Positions 37,628 through 45,392 of a DNA stretch of 52,500 nt are shown here, piece after piece. A model generated the notes under the pieces. The model saw only the letters and a list, made by a program, of their open reading frames with translations. It searched no databases and was not told where the DNA came from. The position numbers and the translations under genes are program-made. How positions within the stretch are numbered: position 1 is the first letter of the stretch; each line of letters opens with the position of its first letter. Where the stretch lies: positions 3,108,013-3,160,512 of the forward strand of contig NZ_QXHD01000004.1 of the NCBI RefSeq assembly GCF_011009555.1, read 5' to 3'. This DNA comes from Adonisia turfae CCMR0081. GTDB taxonomy: Bacteria; Cyanobacteriota; Cyanobacteriia; Phormidesmidales; Phormidesmidaceae.

Positions 37628-37646
37628 ATGCAAGCAATACTTGCAA
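37628..37646. promoter_or_regulatory. Candidate TetR operator 2
   Basis: ATGCAAGC-AAT-ACTTGCAA has the same 8-3-8 layout as operator 1 and shares its right half exactly. It lies 73 bases before the desaturase ATG, in the divergent promoter region. Confidence 0.7.
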
Positions 37647-37719
37647 AGTGTTCAGAGAGTAGCGGCTGTCAGCTGAAACCCTCTAAGAATTTGCCAATAT
37701 CAACGACAGTGAGGACTGT

Positions 37720-38577
37720 ATGACTGCACACTTAACCCAACCGCGGCTGGATCCTCAACCTGAGGTTAAACGCCCACCTATGGATTGGGTCACGTTTGGT
37801 TTCTTTGCCGTATTTCACGGTGTTGCCCTGCTGGCACCCTGGTTTTTCTCCTGGTCTGCACTGGGTGTCGCCATTTTATTGCACTGGTTATGTGGCGGTG
37901 TAGGCATTTGCCTGGGTTTCCATCGATTGCTGAGCCATCGTAGCTTTCAGGTGCCTCGCTGGTTGGAATACCCCATCGCTGTGCTAGGAACACTGGCAAT
38001 GGAAGGGGGCCCTATCTTTTGGGTCAGCGGTCACCGTAAACACCATGCGTTTACAGAAGATGTGCATAAAGACCCTTATTCAGCCAAGCGCGGCTTTTGG
38101 TGGAGTCATATGCTTTGGATTCTGTATCCCCACCGTGAAAACTTTGATAAAAATTACTACGGTAAGTATGCGCCTGACCTCATGCGTCAGCCATTCTACC
38201 GCTTTTTGAATAACTATTTTCTATTATTTCAAGTGCTGCTTGCACTATTGCTCTACGCTATTGGCGGCTGGTCCTTTGTTATCTACGGTGTTTTTGTCCG
38301 AGCAGTCTGTTTGTGGCATGCAACTTGGCTAGTTAATTCTGCTACCCATACTTGGGGCTATCGTACATTTCATACAGATGATAATGCTCGTAATCTATGG
38401 TGGGTGTCTCTAGTCACCTACGGTGAAGGCTGGCACAATAATCACCACACCTATCCTCGTGCTGCTCAGACCGGCTGGAAATGGTGGGAGATCGATGTTA
38501 CCTGGTACACCATTCTGCTGTTTGAGCGTCTGGGCTGGGCTAAGAAAGTGAAGCGTATTCCAGCGACACATCGTTAG
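37720..38577 (+). CDS. desC: Delta-9 acyl-lipid/acyl-CoA desaturase
   Basis: This 285-residue integral membrane di-iron enzyme puts the first double bond into acyl chains, raising membrane fluidity. It has the three His boxes of the class: HRLLSH (68-73), HRKHH (105-109) and HNNHH (239-243), with four membrane helices between (about 27-60, 170-205). The length is typical of cyanobacterial DesC. The TetR-type protein divergent to it, with two shared operators, suggests direct control, by analogy with DesT in Pseudomonas. A rho-independent terminator follows at 38607. Confidence 0.95.
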   Translation: MTAHLTQPRLDPQPEVKRPPMDWVTFGFFAVFHGVALLAPWFFSWSALGVAILLHWLCGGVGICLGFHRLLSHRSFQVPRWLEYPIAVLGTLAMEGGPIFWVSGHRKHHAFTEDVHKDPYSAKRGFWWSHMLWILYPHRENFDKNYYGKYAPDLMRQPFYRFLNNYFLLFQVLLALLLYAIGGWSFVIYGVFVRAVCLWHATWLVNSATHTWGYRTFHTDDNARNLWWVSLVTYGEGWHNNHHTYPRAAQTGWKWWEIDVTWYTILLFERLGWAKKVKRIPATHR

Positions 38578-38606
38578 GTAAGTTCAAAACTAGAGCATCA
38601 AATAGC

Positions 38607-38650
38607 AAAGAGGTATAGCTCCAGAGAAAACGAAGGGCTATACCTCTTTT
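38607..38650 (+). terminator. Rho-independent terminator of desC
   Basis: AAAGAGGTATAGC (38607-38619) pairs with GCTATACCTCTTT (38637-38649) and a T-run ends it. Position, 30 bases past the desC stop, fits. Confidence 0.8.
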
Positions 38651-38714
38651 AGCGTCTATCGTTTTAATGCCTTGATCCCTATACATGAATCCCCTACAGG
38701 CGAGATACTGGATT

Positions 38715-38820
38715 AGTTCTAAGTTTTGCGTGAGAGAGGCCTCGATTAAGTGCCAGGATTCAGAGCTGATTGTCAAGACCTCCAACCCACTCAAAACCTA
38801 GAACCAAGAACTAAGAACTC
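38715..38820. repeat. Interspersed imperfect inverted repeat, copy 2
   Basis: AGTTCTAAGTTTTG near 38715 faces ACTCAAAACC (38789 on) and AACTAAGAACTC (ending 38820). This reproduces, with changes, the motifs of the repeat at 35040-35117. It ends 9 bases before the activase start codon and so forms part of its leader. Confidence 0.6.
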
Positions 38821-38829
38821 TCTATCCCC

Positions 38830-40122
38830 GTGGCTTACTACATCTCACCCCGTTTTCTTAACGCTTTGGCAGTTCACATTACTAAGAACTTTTTGGAGTT
38901 ACCCCAGGTGAAGCTGCCGCTGATTTTCGGTATCCATGGCCGCAAAGGGGAGGGTAAAACCTTTCAGTGTGAGCTGGTGTACAAGCGTATGGGAGTGAAT
39001 GTAGTTCATGTTTCTGGTGGCGAACTAGAGAGCCCAGATGCGGGAGACCCAGCTCGTTTAATTCGTTTGCGCTACCGCGAAGCCGCTGAGCTGGTCAAAA
39101 TTCGCGGCGAAATGGCCGTGCTGATGATCAATGACCTGGATGCTGGAGCTGGTCGCTTTGATGGCATGACTCAGTACACCGTGAATACGCAACTGGTGAA
39201 TAACACCCTGATGAATATTGCGGATAATCCGACCAATGTGCAGCTGCCGGGTAGCTATGACGAAACGCCGCTACCGCGTATTCCGATTGTGGTGACGGGT
39301 AATGACTTTGCCACGCTCTATGCTCCCTTAGTTCGCGATGGGCGCATGCAGAAATTTTACTGGGAGCCGAACCGAGACGATCGTTTGGGAATTGTGGGAG
39401 GAATCTTTGCACCCGATGGTCTAAGTCGTAATGATATTGAGACCCTGGTGGATACGTTTCCGAACCAGGCAATTGATTTCTATGGGGCACTGCGATCGCA
39501 AATCTACGATGAGCAAATCATTGATTTTATTCATCGTGTAGGGGTGGAAAATGTTTCTCGTAATGTGGTGAATACGAAAACTCCCCCCAGCTTCAAAAAG
39601 CCTGATTTCCGTATTGGCCATCTGATTGAAGTGGGTCAGCGTTTGGTCCGCGAACAGCGTCGCCTTCAGGAAATGGGATTAGTGCAGGAATATAACCAGG
39701 CTCTGAACAAGGTCGGGGAGAATCGCAGCAACGGCAACGGTAACTACTATCGTGCTTATCAGCCTGCGCCCTCGGTGCCGTTACAGCCGGTAGAAGAACC
39801 TAACGGTGCTTCACACAACACTCCTGCTACACCCCAGTCGCAGTCAGTGGTTGCTGCTAGTTCTCTGCCTGATGAGGTGCAGCAGAATGTGCGTAATCTA
39901 ATGACTCAGGGCTATCAGGTCGGCATGGAATATGTGGATAAGCGTCGCTTTCGGACCAATGCTTGGCAGAGTTGCCCGGTGATTAATGGTGGTAGTGAAG
40001 GACAGGCACTTCAGGCAATTGCACAGTGCTTAGTTGATCATGGCCAGGATTATGTGCGTTTGATTGGTATTGATCCCAACAGTAAGCGACGAGTGTTAGA
40101 GCGAATTATTCATCGACCCTAA
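38830..40122 (+). CDS. rca: Rubisco activase with SSUL domain
   Basis: The 430-residue protein has an AAA+ core (about 1-290) that frees inhibitory sugar phosphates from Rubisco. It shows Walker A GIHGRKGEGKT (34-44), Walker B-like VLMINDLDAGAGR (about 96-108) and PIVVTGNDFATLYAPLVRDG. A Pro/Gln-rich linker (about 310-343) leads to a C-terminal domain 344-430 (LPDEVQQNVRNLMTQGYQVG...), resembling the small-subunit-like SSUL domains of CcmM. In cyanobacterial activases this tail recruits the enzyme to Rubisco in the carboxysome. The start is GTG, without a clear Shine-Dalgarno sequence. Confidence 0.95.
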   Translation: MAYYISPRFLNALAVHITKNFLELPQVKLPLIFGIHGRKGEGKTFQCELVYKRMGVNVVHVSGGELESPDAGDPARLIRLRYREAAELVKIRGEMAVLMINDLDAGAGRFDGMTQYTVNTQLVNNTLMNIADNPTNVQLPGSYDETPLPRIPIVVTGNDFATLYAPLVRDGRMQKFYWEPNRDDRLGIVGGIFAPDGLSRNDIETLVDTFPNQAIDFYGALRSQIYDEQIIDFIHRVGVENVSRNVVNTKTPPSFKKPDFRIGHLIEVGQRLVREQRRLQEMGLVQEYNQALNKVGENRSNGNGNYYRAYQPAPSVPLQPVEEPNGASHNTPATPQSQSVVAASSLPDEVQQNVRNLMTQGYQVGMEYVDKRRFRTNAWQSCPVINGGSEGQALQAIAQCLVDHGQDYVRLIGIDPNSKRRVLERIIHRP

Positions 40123-40439
40123 AGGGACTTAGGAGGGAATGCCAGCGCTAAGGGATATACATGAACATCAATACCCACTCGGACTTGGTATCACTAACAA
40201 TAATCTCTGTTTTGTTTTCTGTTGTTGTTACATTTACTCAAGAGATTGTTGTATTTTAGATAAAGCTCCTAGCCTCAACACGTGTAGCAGCCGTTGCATT
40301 GCTTCAAACAACTGGTGTAGGCCGTAAAGGAAAGATATTTTAAAAAATCTCATTGCTCGCTAAAGACGGCATCTGTGAGATTTAGAGAGAGAAGCACTAT
40401 TTATGGATAAACTAAAGCTTACTACCTTGACTAAGATGT
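40123..40439. other. Intergenic region after rca
   Basis: This stretch between convergent genes contains a Cys-rich 62-codon frame that does not look like a protein, and no clear hairpin or tRNA. I see nothing functional. Confidence 0.4.
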
Positions 40440-40742
40440 CTAACTGGTAAGAACTTCTGTTCCTGTAAGCTCTTCACTATCAAGATTATAATGATTGTCC
40501 TCAACCCAACGGAGAACGTTTTTGGCAAGTCGGCTTTTGCTTTTAATTGCTCTGATAGCACCAGTCAGGTCCAGTTGTTGCGCAGTTTCCGGATGCTCTA
40601 AATCAAATAAACCAGTATTGACCAGATCTATCCGATTAAATTCGTCTTCTAGATTTGTAAAAATTTCTAAGAAGTGTAGGGCAGTCTCTAACTCGGGTGG
40701 ATCGAGAATTGGGCAATCTGGGCCAGCTAAAAAAGTATTCAC
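40440..40742 (-). CDS. Small acidic hypothetical protein (100 aa)
   Basis: The frame starts with GTG at 40742, with an AGG-type Shine-Dalgarno 7 bases upstream, and runs 100 codons. The composition is acidic and helical: PELETALHFLEIFTNLEDEF, then LDLTGAIRAIKSKSRLAKNV and LRWVEDNHYN. There is no signal or membrane segment. No family recognised; the balanced codon use and RBS suggest a real gene. It is 178 bases downstream of xth on the same strand. Confidence 0.6.
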   Translation of the reverse strand: MNTFLAGPDCPILDPPELETALHFLEIFTNLEDEFNRIDLVNTGLFDLEHPETAQQLDLTGAIRAIKSKSRLAKNVLRWVEDNHYNLDSEELTGTEVLTS

Positions 40743-40920
40743 AAGGTACCTGAAAACTGCATAGACGATTTGGGCCTTTCTGCTAAGGGGCTACGCAGAT
40801 TGTTTTTAAAACAAGATACCCAGGATGAGGGAGAAGCTTTACCCTCATTTAAAGCCTAGCACCTATTGTATTACTTGGCTTCCGGGTAGGTCGTTATATC
40901 AAGTACCCGTGTTTGATCGG

Positions 40921-41709
40921 TTAATACTCAACAATTACAGGGGTATGATCGCTAGGTTTTTCCAGCTTGCGTGGTTCGACATCAATCCAGCAGCGTTTGG
41001 CTTGCTTATACAGTTCAGGCGATAAGTAATGGTGGTCAATGCGCCATCCCAGATTGCGCCTGAACGAAGCAGCTCGATAATCCCACCAGCTGAAGTGACC
41101 ACCTTCATCGGTAAATTTACGAAAAGCGTCCGCTAATCCTACGGTGAGCAGGTCTTGTAGAGTTTTACGCTCTAATGGAGAAGACATGATGTGCTTATCC
41201 CGCTTCTCATCGGTATAAATATCCTTGTTTTCTAGGGCGATATTGAAGTCACCACAGACATTGAGCTTGGCAGTTTCCTCAAGAGTTTTGGTCAGATACA
41301 GTTTGAGTAAAGCGAGCCAACGCATCTTATAGTCATACTTTTCACTACCGATGGAAGATCCATTGGGCACATATAAGTTAAGAATGCGCACGCCATCTAA
41401 CACAGCACTAATAACTCGTTTTTGATCGTCCAGATGGCCAACGGTATCCTCATCAAGGATTGCTCCAAATCCCATGCGCACATCGTCTAAGGGCGTTTTA
41501 CTGATGAGGGCTACACCGTTATAGGCTTTTTGTCCGTATATGTAAGTGTGATAGTTAAGTTCCTCAAAGGGGGTTTTGGGAAAGTCAGCATCAACGACTT
41601 TTGTCTCTTGGAGACACAGCACATCTACGTCTGAATTTGCCTTGAGCCAATCAGTGACATGGCCAAGACGAGTGCGAACAGAGTTAACGTTCCAAGAAGC
41701 GACTTGCAT
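40921..41709 (-). CDS. xth: Exodeoxyribonuclease III
   Basis: The protein is 262 residues from the ATG at 41709; an upstream TTG would add 8. It has the ExoIII/AP-endonuclease fold: ASWNVNSVRTRLGHVTDWLK, CLQETKV (metal-binding Glu), LYVPNG, CGDFNIA, and SDHTPVIVEY at the end with the catalytic His. It cuts at abasic sites and trims 3' ends in base-excision repair. Its start lies inside the 3' end of the CDF transporter gene (26-base overlap), so the two are likely co-transcribed. Confidence 0.95.
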   Translation of the reverse strand: MQVASWNVNSVRTRLGHVTDWLKANSDVDVLCLQETKVVDADFPKTPFEELNYHTYIYGQKAYNGVALISKTPLDDVRMGFGAILDEDTVGHLDDQKRVISAVLDGVRILNLYVPNGSSIGSEKYDYKMRWLALLKLYLTKTLEETAKLNVCGDFNIALENKDIYTDEKRDKHIMSSPLERKTLQDLLTVGLADAFRKFTDEGGHFSWWDYRAASFRRNLGWRIDHHYLSPELYKQAKRCWIDVEPRKLEKPSDHTPVIVEY

Positions 41710-42739
41710 TCGATTCGGTTTCAGCAGAGACAACGCTATCCAGCTCCGTCATTGGGTAGGGGCTCCCCTTGGGGGTGGCCGATACATCAGATGTCGTCTG
41801 AATTAGCTCTCGTATTTTAGTATTGGGCAGCGTTGATAGAGCAACCGATGCTGTAGACGTCATTTGTAGCGTTGCTTCAGTAATCTCAAAGTCCTTGAAC
41901 AGTGAAGTTTGGAGGCGATTCAACAAGACATCGCGTCGACCAGCACTAGCCGTATTTACAGTGAGGTTTGCCGTCAAATGAATTTGACCCGGTGCGATGG
42001 TCCAAACCTTAAGCTGCTCTACTTTGGTGATGTCTTTAAAGATAAGCAAATTTTGCTCAATCTCTTGCAGACTAATGTTGTTGGGTGTTTGCTCTAGCAA
42101 AATGCTGAGGCTCTGGCGGATCAGTGGGATCGCTCCGGCAAAGATGAGCAGCGCGATCGCAATGCTTACCAACCCATCTGTCCATTGCCACCCAAACCAC
42201 TGCACAACTGCCGCTACACATAAAACCCCCAAACAGCTGAGTGCATCGGCCAGGGTATGTAGAAATGCCCCCCGCAAATTCAAATCATCATCAGTGTGGC
42301 GATGGAGTAAAACGGCGTTGATGCCATGAACACCTAAACCTCCTAACGCCGTCAGCGCCATGGGTTTTGTTAAAATCTCACTGGGCGGTGTCTGTAGTTG
42401 CGCAATGGATTCTTGGCCAATCCAACCTGCAATTAATAAAAGACCAATGCCATTCACCAGGGCGGCTAAGATTTCCACGCGACGGTAACCAAAAGGCGCA
42501 TGGGATGACGTGGGCCAGCGGGCGATCCAGGCAGCGAGTAGGGTCATTGCGATCGCAAACACGTCAGCAATCATATGGCCTGCATCTGCCACCAGCGATA
42601 AACTGTGGCTGTGGTGACTCACCCGCAGTTCCACCGCTGAAAAAATTGCCACCATCACGAGGGCAATGGCCAATACTCTAAGTTTCTCTGGCGACGTCTC
42701 TGCGGGGCAGTCGCAAGCCCCAAAACCATGATTATGCAT
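41684..42739 (-). CDS. Cation diffusion facilitator (Zn/Cd exporter type)
   Basis: The 351-residue protein has six membrane helices and a cytoplasmic C-terminal domain. Helix 2 carries LVADAGHMIADVFAIAM (His and Asp metal ligands) and helix 5 LHTLADALSCLGVLCV, the HxxxD pair typical of Zn/Cd CDF transporters. The N-terminus is short and Cys/His-containing (HNHGFGACDCP). The C-terminal domain has a ferredoxin-like ITKVEQLKVWTIAPGQ. There is a Thr/Ser-rich tail of about 70 residues. Its upstream region has a long inverted repeat and a palindrome. It is followed by xth in an overlapping arrangement. Confidence 0.93.
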   Translation of the reverse strand: MHNHGFGACDCPAETSPEKLRVLAIALVMVAIFSAVELRVSHHSHSLSLVADAGHMIADVFAIAMTLLAAWIARWPTSSHAPFGYRRVEILAALVNGIGLLLIAGWIGQESIAQLQTPPSEILTKPMALTALGGLGVHGINAVLLHRHTDDDLNLRGAFLHTLADALSCLGVLCVAAVVQWFGWQWTDGLVSIAIALLIFAGAIPLIRQSLSILLEQTPNNISLQEIEQNLLIFKDITKVEQLKVWTIAPGQIHLTANLTVNTASAGRRDVLLNRLQTSLFKDFEITEATLQMTSTASVALSTLPNTKIRELIQTTSDVSATPKGSPYPMTELDSVVSAETESNASRFLER

Positions 42740-42750
42740 ACTTGATATTG

Positions 42751-42811
42751 GTCACATTGCTTATGCCAAAGCGTGTCTGATGAAAGCGTTTTGTTGTCCC
42801 GCCAATGTGAC
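42751..42811. repeat. Inverted repeat GTCACATTG/CAATGTGAC in CDF upstream region
   Basis: The arms lie at 42751-42759 and 42803-42811, 43 bases apart, just upstream of the CDF ATG at 42739. They could be two half-operators or fold the leader. Confidence 0.5.
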
Positions 42812-42815
42812 ACGC

Positions 42816-42841
42816 AAACACCCTGATGCATCAGGGTGTTT
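42816..42841. terminator. Perfect 26-base palindrome
   Basis: AAACACCCTGATG and CATCAGGGTGTTT form one perfect palindrome between the divergent CDF gene and the small gene at 42895. There is a short T-run at its plus-strand end. It may be a terminator, an operator, or an attenuator. Confidence 0.5.
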
Positions 42842-42894
42842 ACTATATGAGGGTGCCACACCTAACCAAAACCAACAATTAACCTTGTGACAAT

Positions 42895-43167
42895 ATGCCC
42901 GACCAACCCCTCCAAGGCGATGCTCTGATCAAGGAAACTAATCGCCGCATTCGTCTTGCTAAAAAACTTTGGGATGCTCACAATAATGCCGCCTGCCGTC
43001 GTGAGCGGGAGCGCGCCTTAAAGTTGTATAACCAACTTACTAAGGTGCAGAAGGAAAAAGTTCCACAGCAACTACGAGTCTGGTTGCGATATCGCAGCGA
43101 AAAATATTTTGGTGCTCATCGCACATCGCCGGGCAATAAGCATCGATCATCGCGATGGCGGAAATAA
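42895..43167 (+). CDS. Basic hypothetical protein (90 aa)
   Basis: The 90-residue protein is very basic: RRIRLAKKLWDAHNNAACRR, then YNQLTKVQKEKVPQQLRVWL, and an Arg/Lys-rich end. Probably an RNA- or DNA-binding protein, but I recognise no domain. Good coding composition. It is convergent with the permease gene; stop codons are 1 base apart. Confidence 0.65.
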   Translation: MPDQPLQGDALIKETNRRIRLAKKLWDAHNNAACRRERERALKLYNQLTKVQKEKVPQQLRVWLRYRSEKYFGAHRTSPGNKHRSSRWRK

Positions 43168-43168
43168 T

Positions 43169-43849
43169 TTAGGCCAATCTTTTGGCCTTCTCAGCAGGAT
43201 CTGTCCAACGCTCTAACCAGGCGAACCCTTGTGAAAAGGTAAGATTCATCAACAAGTAGATGAGTCCAATCGCCGTATAAATTTCGAAGGCTCTAAAGTT
43301 AGTAGCCACGATCAGTTCTCCTCGACGTAGAAGTTCTTCAAGGCTAATGACTGAGACCAGACTAGTATCCTTTAAGAGAGTAATAAACTCATTGCCCAAA
43401 GGTGGAATCATTCGCCGAAGTGCTTGGGGTAAGACAATGTATCGTAGTGTTTGTATTGAATCTAGGCCCATCGAGGATGACGCTTCCCACTGTCCTCGAT
43501 CAATAGATTGAATACCACCGCGAACGATTTCTGCAATATAAGCCGCTGCGTTCAGGCTTAAGGCTAGGACACCTGCAAATTCACGGTCGAAGGTGAAATC
43601 TAGTCCGACAGCTTTAAATAAAGCGGGAAATCCAAAATAAATCCAGTATATTTGAACTAAAAGAGGCGTGCCCCGAAAAAACTCAATATAAGCTCGTGTA
43701 AGTAGACGAACAATTTTGAATTTTGATAAACGTGCTGTACCAAGTAATGTGCCGCCAATAAATCCGAATATAATCGCTCGAATTGTTAGCCAGAGAGTTG
43801 CCCTTGCTCCAAGTAGTAGAGCTGGTAATGCGTCAATAATATATTCCAC
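43169..43849 (-). CDS. Amino-acid ABC transporter permease (HisM/GlnP type)
   Basis: The 226-residue protein has five or so membrane helices of the polar amino-acid uptake type. The EAA loop is EASSSMGLDSIQTLRYIVLP followed by QALRRMIPPLGNEFITLLKD. FFRGTPLLVQIYWIYFGFP is also characteristic. It works with the binding protein encoded just upstream and probably the ATPase at 45472. A 13-bp hairpin lies in the 123-base gap between the two genes. Confidence 0.95.
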   Translation of the reverse strand: MEYIIDALPALLLGARATLWLTIRAIIFGFIGGTLLGTARLSKFKIVRLLTRAYIEFFRGTPLLVQIYWIYFGFPALFKAVGLDFTFDREFAGVLALSLNAAAYIAEIVRGGIQSIDRGQWEASSSMGLDSIQTLRYIVLPQALRRMIPPLGNEFITLLKDTSLVSVISLEELLRRGELIVATNFRAFEIYTAIGLIYLLMNLTFSQGFAWLERWTDPAEKAKRLA

Positions 43850-43917
43850 GTTAGTAGGTCCTCCCTGAGAGGCCCTTAGAATGGCTCGTTTCTAAAACGT
43901 CTGTAAAAGATTTTGGT

Positions 43918-43960
43918 TTAAGTTTCCATGGGAGACTCCAAGCCTTTCATGGAAACTTAA
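43918..43960 (-). promoter_or_regulatory. Intercistronic hairpin between binding protein and permease
   Basis: TTAAGTTTCCATG (43918-43930) pairs with CATGGAAACTTAA (43948-43960) around a loop containing GGAGACTCC. Such hairpins commonly stabilise the upstream mRNA or attenuate the downstream gene, allowing more binding protein than permease. Confidence 0.6.
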
Positions 43961-43972
43961 GTATCAAACTAT

Positions 43973-44794
43973 TTAAAATCCCTTTTCAGGTAGTGTCCCT
44001 ACGGGGGAGGTGCCAAACCATTTCTCATAAATGGTGTCGTAGGTACCGTTGGCGAGCAGTTCTTCTAGGGCTGCATTTAAGGCTTCTAGATTGGGTGAAT
44101 CCTGAGGCATGGCAATGCCGTAAAACTCTTCAGTGAGCAGTTCACCCACGACTTTGACGCCGCCGATGTTACCGGTTGAGATCGCCTCCAACGTTGCCGG
44201 CGCATCGTTAATCACAGCATCAGCATTGCCATTCGAGAGTTCTTGTAGTGCTAATGGCGCTGAATCAAAGGTGCTGATTTTAGCATCCTTAATTGTACCG
44301 GCCATCTCTGCACCTGTAGTACCCAGCTGCACAGCGATGGTTTTTCCTTCTAGACTCTCGAACGATGTGGTTTCAGTATCATCTTCAGCTACTGCGATCG
44401 CTAGACCAGCTCGGAAGTAGGGGCGAGAGAAGTCCACTGTCTGAGCCCGTTCTTCAGTAATGGTCATGCCGCTAATGGCTGCTTCGATGGTGCCAGCCTG
44501 TAGAGCGGGAATTAGACCATCAAAGGGTAAGCTTTCAAACTGAACTTCGACACCAGCCTGCTCACCAATGGCCTTCATCAAGTCAATATCAAACCCTACA
44601 AGTTCACCGCTGTCATCCTGAGACTCAAACGGAGGGAAGGCGGGCTCAGTACCCACTAGCCATAGACCAGCAGCAGCATCGCCACCATCAGCGCTGGGGG
44701 TTGTGGAGACATCACCACCACCGCCGCAGGCCGCCAGTACGACAGCTGCTCCCAGACTTAAACACGCGTTTCTTATGAATTGAGACCGTTTCAT
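43973..44794 (-). CDS. Amino-acid ABC transporter substrate-binding lipoprotein
   Basis: The 273-residue type II binding protein has a lipoprotein signal with lipobox LAAC (Cys23) followed by a flexible Gly/Ser linker. Then comes the SBP_bac_3 core: LVGTEPAFPPFESQDDSGEL, VGFDIDLMKAIGEQAGVEVQ and FDGLIPALQAGTIEAAISGM, with the TITEERAQTVDFSRPY block. It binds polar or basic amino acids in the periplasm; the exact ligand is unclear. It is followed by the permease gene across a 123-base gap. A perfect NtcA-type palindrome lies 96 bases upstream of its start. Confidence 0.95.
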   Translation of the reverse strand: MKRSQFIRNACLSLGAAVVLAACGGGGDVSTTPSADGGDAAAGLWLVGTEPAFPPFESQDDSGELVGFDIDLMKAIGEQAGVEVQFESLPFDGLIPALQAGTIEAAISGMTITEERAQTVDFSRPYFRAGLAIAVAEDDTETTSFESLEGKTIAVQLGTTGAEMAGTIKDAKISTFDSAPLALQELSNGNADAVINDAPATLEAISTGNIGGVKVVGELLTEEFYGIAMPQDSPNLEALNAALEELLANGTYDTIYEKWFGTSPVGTLPEKGF

Positions 44795-44889
44795 AATGCT
44801 TAATCGGCTCCTTATTGTTATGACGTCACTGATCTACCGCAGAAGATAAGACGCTAGGGCTGAATCACCCTGATATCTGACTCGAACGT

Positions 44890-44903
44890 GTAGTTTAAAC
44901 TAC
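44890..44903. promoter_or_regulatory. Candidate NtcA-binding site
   Basis: GTAGTTTAAACTAC fits GTA-N8-TAC, the NtcA (nitrogen control) consensus, and is a perfect palindrome. It lies 96 bases upstream of the binding-protein ATG. No TAN3T -10 box lies exactly 22-23 bases away; TAGCGT follows after 33 bases in the minus direction. Confidence 0.5.
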
Positions 44904-44909
44904 CAGGAA

Positions 44910-44937
44910 TTAAAAAACGGTGTTGTTTGTAGCGTCA
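44910..44937. repeat. Imperfect 28-bp direct repeat, copy A
   Basis: TTAAAAAAC, then variable bases, then GTAGCGTCA. It overlaps the last bases of the TfoX-like gene. 23 of 28 positions match copy B at 45393-45420. Confidence 0.6.
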
Positions 44938-45303
44938 TGGTTGCTTACGTTTCTTTACCTTCTTCGGTTTTTTGCTGCGCCGAGCTGCTGCCTGAGCTTT
45001 CTCTATCCAGTTCAAAAGTTCTACTGGTTCTTCTAAGACTGTTTTGGGTAGCTGATAGTAAGACATTTGAATGGTTTTACCGTGGCGTTCATAGTGAAAC
45101 GGCCCCATGTCGGCTTCTAGATAGTCGACTAAATTGTCATCATCAACTTTGAAATAGAGCGTTTCATAAGCAATCAGAGCAAACATGATCCCGTCTGCGT
45201 AGAGACCATAGCCACCAAACATAGAGCGGGCAGTAACAGGTGCCACCTGATTCAATTGGTGAACGATTCTATCTTTGAAAGCCATGGTTTCTGGAGATGG
45301 CAT
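44935..45303 (-). CDS. TfoX/Sxy N-terminal domain protein
   Basis: The 122-residue protein has the TfoX N-terminal domain: VAPVTARSMFGGYGLYADGI, then MFALIAYETLYFKVDDDNLV and GKTIQMSYYQLPKTVLEEPV. It ends in a Lys-rich tail. TfoX (Sxy) activates competence genes with CRP in gamma-proteobacteria; single-domain members elsewhere are uncharacterised. No competence genes are nearby. A second Met (codon 7) is an alternative start. It sits between the two halves of an amino-acid transporter locus and near two copies of a direct repeat. Confidence 0.85.
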   Translation of the reverse strand: MPSPETMAFKDRIVHQLNQVAPVTARSMFGGYGLYADGIMFALIAYETLYFKVDDDNLVDYLEADMGPFHYERHGKTIQMSYYQLPKTVLEEPVELLNWIEKAQAAARRSKKPKKVKKRKQP

Positions 45304-45392
45304 GGAGTATTCCCGAGCAATAAAACCTCTTACCTGTCCGACGATGATACGTAATTTCTGCGGGTAAGTGATTACTGTTAAACATTCATGAC

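Noticed and set aside
38540..38794. 84-codon minus-strand frame across the desC end
   Set aside because: It overlaps the desC 3' end and reads through the terminator hairpin; the composition is not convincing.
40139..40327. 62-codon Cys-rich plus-strand frame after rca
   Set aside because: Composition is erratic (clustered Cys and Asn) and no start signal stands out; it is likely chance.
44795..44934. Glutamine (glnA-type) riboswitch upstream of the binding-protein gene
   Set aside because: I looked because such motifs occur in cyanobacteria near nitrogen genes, but could not recognise the conserved core or stems.
44935..45303. Insertion sequence carrying the tfoX-like gene
   Set aside because: The flanking 28-bp copies are imperfect and no transposase or terminal inverted repeats are seen, so I report only the repeats.
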